The translations under genes were made by a program, and so were the position numbers. From contig JACMJI010000111.1 of assembly GCA_014380705.1 (NCBI GenBank), positions 1 to 8,392 of the forward strand: a DNA stretch of 8,392 nt, read 5' to 3'. Positions 4,738-8,392 of the stretch are shown piece after piece. Source of the DNA: Gorillibacterium sp. (GTDB taxonomy: Bacteria; Bacillota; Bacilli; Paenibacillales; NBRC-103111). The notes beneath the pieces were generated by a model. The model saw only the letters and a program-made list of their open reading frames with translations, searched no databases and had not been told where the DNA came from. The stretch's first letter is position 1. Every line of letters starts with the position of its first letter.

Positions 4738-6633
4738 TTAATCGGTACCAAGAATCCTGTGTAACAATTTCTTAAATAGATTTCTTGAGTCTCCTCCGTT
4801 GATTTTAAGTCCTTCCCCTGCTCTATTTGCATTTAGCTGAGAAGCCTCAAGTGCGCGTGATATATCAATTTCCCCGAAGCCGTAATAAGCATCTTTACCT
4901 GCTGTACCAAGGTCTTTCGCTGTGTTACGAATGATTCTCATTACTTCTATGTTCTTCAAAGTTGGGTTAGTTGAGCGAATTAAAGCCGCTAAGGCCGCAA
5001 CATGGGGGCTTGCCATTGATGTACCTGATAAGGAAGCGTATTGTCCTTTTGTATACGTACTTGCAATGCTCACACCGGGAGCAGCTACGTCGATATAGTC
5101 GCCAAAGTTGGAAAATGATGCTTTTTGAAAGTTGCTATCCGTTGCTGCAACGGCAATTACCTCTGGATAAGCAGCAGGATAACCCGGGTCTACTGTATTA
5201 TCATTGCCACTGGCCGCAACGATAACGACGTCATGGTCGTAAGCATATTTCACGGCATCATGTAAGAAATCGGCCTGTGCATAGTTGCCTAAGCTCATAT
5301 TGATCACTTTTGCTCCGTGGTCAGTGGCCCAAATGATTCCCTTAGCTACATTGTAGGCATTTCCCGCGCCGCTGCTGTCTAGTACCTTGATTGGCATGAT
5401 TGGATTGTTCCAGGTTAATCCGGCGATCCCTAAATTGTTGTTGACAGATGCCGCAATAATACCGGATACGTGGGTACCGTGACCCACATCATCTTGAGGG
5501 CTTTGCTTATCATTTATTGCATTAAAACCTGGAATCAATCGATTTTGAAGGTCAGGATGGGTCAAATCAACCCCCGTATCGATCACAGCAACAATGACAT
5601 CAGAGCTGCCCTTGGACAATAACCAACCCGATTCTGCTCGAATCAAGGGCAGGTTCCATTGATAATTACTATAAAGCGTATCATTTGGAGCTTCTACTGC
5701 TTCCGCTCTTGTTCGAATGCTGTTATTGGCCATGACCGGTTGTTCATTGGTGATATAAATGAAGTGAGGCTCAGAATATTCCACATTAAGCTTCTTAAAG
5801 TATTTCATGAGCTGTTTGGTTTCCATTTCCTGGGCCTCAAATACATAGCTATAGCCCAGCCTTTGAACCGATTTAGCTTGAATATCGGAACGTATCTTCC
5901 TCATTTGTTGATCTGAGGGGAGAGTTTTGAATTTAACGATCACTTCATGATTGTAATAATGACTTTTTCCTTGATTTTCTTCAGGTTGATTGACCTTTGA
6001 CTCCTGAAGATTACTTGCTTCTGCTGTTTTCATACCAGGCTTTTTTGCCGGGTTTGGGTAAACGATTAGGCGCATATTTCGACGTGATTCTGCCTCGACT
6101 TTTGAGAGAATGGTTTGGTCTATTAAGCCGATTAGCCCTTGCTCCTGATTCGGAGAAATAACGGCCATTACCATAAAGTTGCCTCTGTCCGTGATGAAGA
6201 CGGCAGTCTCATACTCTCTGCCAACATGGAGTGCTTCTCTGGCATTATCCATTTCATGCAGTACTGCCATAGGTATTTGCTTCCGCTCAGTACCGGTACT
6301 CAACTCTGTTGCGGTATGATCAAGGCTGTACCAGTCGAGCCGATCAACAGAGGGGTACGAAGCTTTAAACTCATGAAGAGCCGCCTTTTTATTAGCGGTA
6401 TTCAATGGAGCTAAATTTTCAAAAAGCCCACGCAACCCGAGCTTTGATTGCTCAGCAGTTAGCTTGGCTGTCAACTGAACATCTTGCTCCACGGAATAAA
6501 TCTTTGCTTTTTTCTCTAAGCTGACAGGAAGGGGGCGCACATGTTTCACAGTACGCTCTCCCGCGCGATCTACCTGAGTTAGCAGCATAATAGCCGCAAT
6601 TGCAATCGTAATAGCTAATGTTCGTTTTTTCAT
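4738..6633 (-). CDS. S8 family (subtilisin-like) serine protease with long N-terminal region
   Basis: An exported or membrane-anchored subtilase of 631 residues. The N-terminus MKKR plus a hydrophobic stretch (5-19) is a signal peptide or signal anchor; no clean A-x-A cleavage site is visible. Residues about 30-190 form an unassigned extracytoplasmic region ('DRLDWYS' near 98-103), perhaps sensor-like. Residues 200-226 are a charged linker. Residues 228-296 resemble a subtilase propeptide (HEVIVKFK ... VEYSEPHFIY). The catalytic domain runs from about 318 to 597, with D352 (VIDTGVD), H385 (GHGTHVSG), oxyanion N477 (AASGN) and S539 (GTSMASPHV), so it should be active. A basic tail follows. The start at 6633 is preferred over the ATG six bases upstream because AGGAGG is 8 bases before it and only 2 before the other. 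The substrate is unknown; the tgl neighbour suggests, but does not show, a spore or late-growth role. Confidence 0.93.
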   Translation of the reverse strand: MKKRTLAITIAIAAIMLLTQVDRAGERTVKHVRPLPVSLEKKAKIYSVEQDVQLTAKLTAEQSKLGLRGLFENLAPLNTANKKAALHEFKASYPSVDRLDWYSLDHTATELSTGTERKQIPMAVLHEMDNAREALHVGREYETAVFITDRGNFMVMAVISPNQEQGLIGLIDQTILSKVEAESRRNMRLIVYPNPAKKPGMKTAEASNLQESKVNQPEENQGKSHYYNHEVIVKFKTLPSDQQMRKIRSDIQAKSVQRLGYSYVFEAQEMETKQLMKYFKKLNVEYSEPHFIYITNEQPVMANNSIRTRAEAVEAPNDTLYSNYQWNLPLIRAESGWLLSKGSSDVIVAVIDTGVDLTHPDLQNRLIPGFNAINDKQSPQDDVGHGTHVSGIIAASVNNNLGIAGLTWNNPIMPIKVLDSSGAGNAYNVAKGIIWATDHGAKVINMSLGNYAQADFLHDAVKYAYDHDVVIVAASGNDNTVDPGYPAAYPEVIAVAATDSNFQKASFSNFGDYIDVAAPGVSIASTYTKGQYASLSGTSMASPHVAALAALIRSTNPTLKNIEVMRIIRNTAKDLGTAGKDAYYGFGEIDISRALEASQLNANRAGEGLKINGGDSRNLFKKLLHRILGTD

Positions 6634-6640
6634 GCTCATG

Positions 6641-6647
6641 TCCTCCT
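6641..6647 (-). promoter_or_regulatory. Ribosome binding site deciding the protease start
   Basis: AGGAGGA on the minus strand lies 8 bases (from AGGAGG) before the ATG at 6633 and only 2 bases before the in-frame ATG at 6639. Normal spacing therefore favours 6633, which also places the Lys-Lys-Arg cluster directly after the initiator Met as in a signal peptide. Confidence 0.8.
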
Positions 6648-6733
6648 ATGCTCATTAACATTTCTTACTCCGTAATTAAGGGATCATTGTTAGAGTGGAG
6701 TAGGTGGAAGCCTTTTATGCACATGGGAAAACC

Positions 6734-6747
6734 AACAATTAATTGTT
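6734..6747. promoter_or_regulatory. Perfect 14-bp palindrome, possible operator
   Basis: AACAATTAATTGTT is a perfect palindrome in the roughly 250-base region between the divergent protease and ypuI-like genes. It lies about 100 bases before the protease start and about 145 before the other gene. It resembles MarR/OhrR-type operators of the form TACAATTAATTGTA. No such regulator gene is in the window. An AT-rich palindrome can arise by chance, so the role is inferred. Confidence 0.4.
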
Positions 6748-6821
6748 TTGTTTCCAGTTGAGAGACATGTTTACATACACGCTCTAAATGACTTTCGAAA
6801 TCTGTGTTTTAGCTGTACCGT

Positions 6822-6851
6822 TTGTGTTGAATTTATGGTAGGATGTATATG
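6822..6851 (+). promoter_or_regulatory. Possible sigma-A promoter of the ypuI-like gene
   Basis: TTGTGT (6822-6827) and TATATG (6846-6851) are separated by 18 bases and lie about 40 bases before the start codon. Both boxes are imperfect, but this is the best candidate in the plus-strand intergenic region. Confidence 0.35.
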
Positions 6852-6891
6852 GTTTAGACAGTGAACAGACGTCTGAGGAGGAACGGGAGTA

Positions 6892-7392
6892 ATGGCTTTT
6901 TCCAATGTTAAAAATTTGTGTGAATCAACGCGGGTGAAGCTGAAAGAAGCCATCGCCAAAATGGAATTGTTTCTAAACACACATTCGCTTGTTCAGTTAA
7001 ATGGGGAAGAAGATCCTTCAATGGAAGAGTTTTACCGTGCATATTTGCAGGATACCCGTCATCTGCTTGTTTTCAGTGAAGTCGCGTATGAAAGACTTGG
7101 CGTAAGCTTACGTCGTCCTCAATTCCAAACAGACTATGCAGAGAAAGTATTGTACGAGGTTTACCATAATTGTGTTAATAGTTTTTTCTACCCAAAGAAT
7201 GAATGTTATTCCGAAGATGGCCGCTACGCTTATACCGGACAAGATGCTATTCGTTTTCGTAAAAAACCTAGCCGTGAAGTTCGTAACCTAACCATTGAAT
7301 TATCTAAAATTTTTGAAGAAATACGCGAGGATTTAACTTATTACGAAGCGGACTATATTAATCAGAAACGTATGCAGGGAGAACGAATGTAG
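6892..7392 (+). CDS. ypuI: YpuI family protein (DUF3907)
   Basis: This is an uncharacterised soluble, cytoplasmic protein of Bacilli. The 166 residues are slightly fewer than in B. subtilis YpuI. Recognisable conserved stretches are the 'LLVFSEVAYERLGV' helix (about 59-72), VLYEVYHNCVNSFFYPKNECYSEDGR (about 86-111), YTGQDAIRF (about 113-121) and the C-terminal YYEADY (about 151-156). No signal peptide, membrane segment or catalytic motif is evident. The ATG is preceded by GAGGAGG (6875-6881) and GGGAG (6885-6889). It is transcribed divergently from the S8 protease and ends at a strong terminator, so it appears to be a single-gene unit. The family assignment rests on recalled homologues; the molecular role is unknown. 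Confidence 0.85.
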   Translation: MAFSNVKNLCESTRVKLKEAIAKMELFLNTHSLVQLNGEEDPSMEEFYRAYLQDTRHLLVFSEVAYERLGVSLRRPQFQTDYAEKVLYEVYHNCVNSFFYPKNECYSEDGRYAYTGQDAIRFRKKPSREVRNLTIELSKIFEEIREDLTYYEADYINQKRMQGERM

Positions 7393-7407
7393 TCTTTTGA
7401 TCAAAGT

Positions 7408-7453
7408 AAGGACCGAAGGCAGTGAACCATACTGCACTTTGGTTCTTTTTTTT
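7408..7453 (+). terminator. Rho-independent terminator of the ypuI-like gene
   Basis: AAGGACCGAAG-GCAGT (7408-7423) pairs with ACTGC-A-CTTTGGTTCTT around a 7-base loop, with one bulged A and two G-T pairs. A run of eight T (7446-7453) follows. It starts 16 bases after the stop codon. Confidence 0.9.
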
Positions 7454-7576
7454 GCGTCAGAATCGACAAGGTTTTCACAGCTTGATTCTATTCTTTCCTA
7501 AGCTTCACCTATTGTGCCAGGTGTTTGTCATCCTCAAGGTGAATATTTGCACAGCATCTATGGGAAAGCTGATTAT

Positions 7577-7584
7577 GGGGGTGA
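7577..7584 (+). promoter_or_regulatory. Ribosome binding site fixing the DUF1540 gene start
   Basis: GGGGGTGA continues into T, closely matching GGAGGTGAT, and lies 4 bases before the ATG at 7589. It rules out the longer frame from the GTG at 7514, which has no comparable site and whose extra residues do not look like the family. Confidence 0.8.
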
Positions 7585-7588
7585 TAAT

Positions 7589-7801
7589 ATGAAGCCAATC
7601 GTTAAATGCAGTGTATCCAATTGCGAATATTGGGGTAAAGAAAACAATTGTCAAGCAGAAGCGATTATGATTGAAATCGATGGACATGCGGATATGGAAT
7701 TTGACGCTGAATTTGCAGGCGAGTCGTTTGACAGTGACCACAAAGATGCTGCAACAACAAGCCGCAAAACCTGCTGTCATACGTTCAAGCCCAAAGGTTA
7801 A
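7589..7801 (+). CDS. Small Cys-rich DUF1540 protein
   Basis: This is a 70-residue acidic protein with the DUF1540 pattern: VKCSVSNCEYW (5-15) with C7 and C12, then C21 in NNCQAEAI, and a final pair C62-C63 in TCCHTF. The four or five Cys and a His could bind a metal such as zinc, but this is inferred from spacing. The segment between the Cys clusters (31-57) is rich in Asp and Glu. No signal peptide or membrane segment is seen. The family is common in spore-forming Firmicutes and its role is unknown. The next gene starts 30 bases downstream without a terminator, so the two are probably co-transcribed. The 135-base leader after the preceding terminator has no convincing promoter that I could identify. 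Confidence 0.88.
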   Translation: MKPIVKCSVSNCEYWGKENNCQAEAIMIEIDGHADMEFDAEFAGESFDSDHKDAATTSRKTCCHTFKPKG

Positions 7802-7831
7802 TTATTAAGTAAGGAAAGGGGAGGAAGGACG

Positions 7832-8320
7832 ATGGCGCAAAGAAGTCAGATTCCCCAGCAAGAAAATAAAAAATTAGTTCCCTTTGAGCGGCCAAAAAAG
7901 CGGCAACTCGAGCATTACCAATTGCTTCAGCAGAGAATGGAATCAGGTCAATTAAATGATGAAAAAAGTGAATTTGCTACAGAAATTGCTGTTCCAATAC
8001 CGGTATATGCAGCTCCCCAAGAGGATAGCTTCGAGCAAATGGATTGGCATCGGGCTCAGGGTGCCCACAATAACGATTTAAGCAGGAGAAAGCTAGATAG
8101 TCGGACAAATATCGGCATTAATCCAGCTATGTTTATTGGTTGGGCCGCATTGGCTTTTGCCCTGACTTCCTTATTCGTCATGCCAGGGATCTTAGGGGCG
8201 ACAGCCATCATTTTAGGTATGTTTGCCGTGATCCAAGGGAACAGAATAGGGGTTTGGCCCGTTTTGATTGGTTTTATCAGTATCGCGACAAGCCTGCTGC
8301 TATTACCATTTTTTTCATAA
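7832..8320 (+). CDS. Small membrane protein of unknown function
   Basis: Not recognised with confidence. The 162-residue protein has a hydrophilic N-terminal part (1-95, charged and Gln-rich, presumably cytoplasmic) and a hydrophobic C-terminal half with two to three membrane segments, near 98-118, 119-135 and 140-161. The membrane part has the Gly-rich 'GWAALAFALTS ... GATAIILGMFAVIQGNRIG' pattern seen in DUF4190-type small membrane domains, which is only a resemblance. A strong site, GGGGAGG (7818-7824), lies 7 bases before the ATG. It follows the DUF1540 gene at 30 bases and ends at a terminator, making a two-gene unit. No catalytic motif is visible. Confidence 0.85.
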   Translation: MAQRSQIPQQENKKLVPFERPKKRQLEHYQLLQQRMESGQLNDEKSEFATEIAVPIPVYAAPQEDSFEQMDWHRAQGAHNNDLSRRKLDSRTNIGINPAMFIGWAALAFALTSLFVMPGILGATAIILGMFAVIQGNRIGVWPVLIGFISIATSLLLLPFFS

Positions 8321-8332
8321 AAAATTTATTGT

Positions 8333-8365
8333 CCCGCAGAACGAACCACTTTCTGCGGGCTTTTT
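8333..8365 (+). terminator. Rho-independent terminator closing the two-gene unit
   Basis: CCCGCAGAA (8333-8341) pairs perfectly with TTCTGCGGG (8351-8359), a 9-bp stem with a 9-base loop. C and five T follow. It begins 12 bases after the stop codon of the small membrane protein gene. The remaining bases to the end of the window show no feature. Confidence 0.95.
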
Positions 8366-8392
8366 ATCTCTAGCAGAAAGTATAAATATTAG

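Noticed and set aside
6634..6639. Protease start at the ATG ending at 6639
   Set aside because: It is only 2 bases from AGGAGG, too close for normal initiation; the ATG at 6633 has 8-base spacing.
7514..7588. N-terminal extension of the DUF1540 protein from a GTG at 7514
   Set aside because: No good ribosome binding site precedes it, and GGGGGTGAT directly precedes the ATG at 7589, where family similarity begins.
8140..8373. Plus-strand frame of 77 residues overlapping the last gene
   Set aside because: It is out of frame with the membrane protein and runs through the terminator.

Overview
The window looks like chromosomal DNA of an endospore-forming, Gram-positive Bacillota of the Paenibacillus/Brevibacillus type. 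The evidence is the AGGAGG-type ribosome binding sites, a spore-coat transglutaminase (Tgl), a CotD-like coat protein candidate, a YpuI/DUF3907 protein, a DUF1540 protein, and the TrmK–Nif3 pair of Bacillus housekeeping regions. The genus assignment is a guess from protein resemblance only. No phage, IS element, CRISPR array, tRNA or plasmid gene was seen, and the region reads as ordinary chromosome.

Layout. Positions 1-51 hold the terminator of a gene that lies before the window. Positions 202-2873 are a compact plus-strand operon: an eight-helix membrane protein, trmK (tRNA m1A22 methyltransferase) and a Nif3/YqfO dinuclear-metal protein. The first two genes are joined stop-to-start and the last two overlap by 25 bases. 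RNase P RNA (rnpB, about 2933-3360) follows, with its own sigma-A promoter and a 19-bp hairpin terminator. The RNA has the bacterial type A architecture, not the type B form of Bacillus subtilis.

From 3421 to 6633 three genes run on the minus strand. In transcription order they are a secreted or membrane-anchored subtilisin-family (S8) protease, tgl, and a 76-residue CotD-like protein. Tgl cross-links spore coat proteins, so a small coat protein just downstream is a plausible substrate or co-regulated partner; this is inference. The rnpB terminator is shared with the end of the coat gene, where the two strands converge.

An intergenic region of about 250 bases (6640-6891) separates the protease from the divergent plus-strand ypuI-like gene. 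It carries a perfect 14-bp palindrome that resembles a MarR/OhrR-type operator. After a strong terminator (7408-7453) comes a two-gene unit, a Cys-rich DUF1540 protein and a small membrane protein. It closes with a clean terminator at 8333-8365.

I do not see an obviously new biological system. The parts most worth following up are the protease–tgl–coat gene group, the undescribed N-terminal region of the protease, the palindrome, and the type A RNase P RNA.
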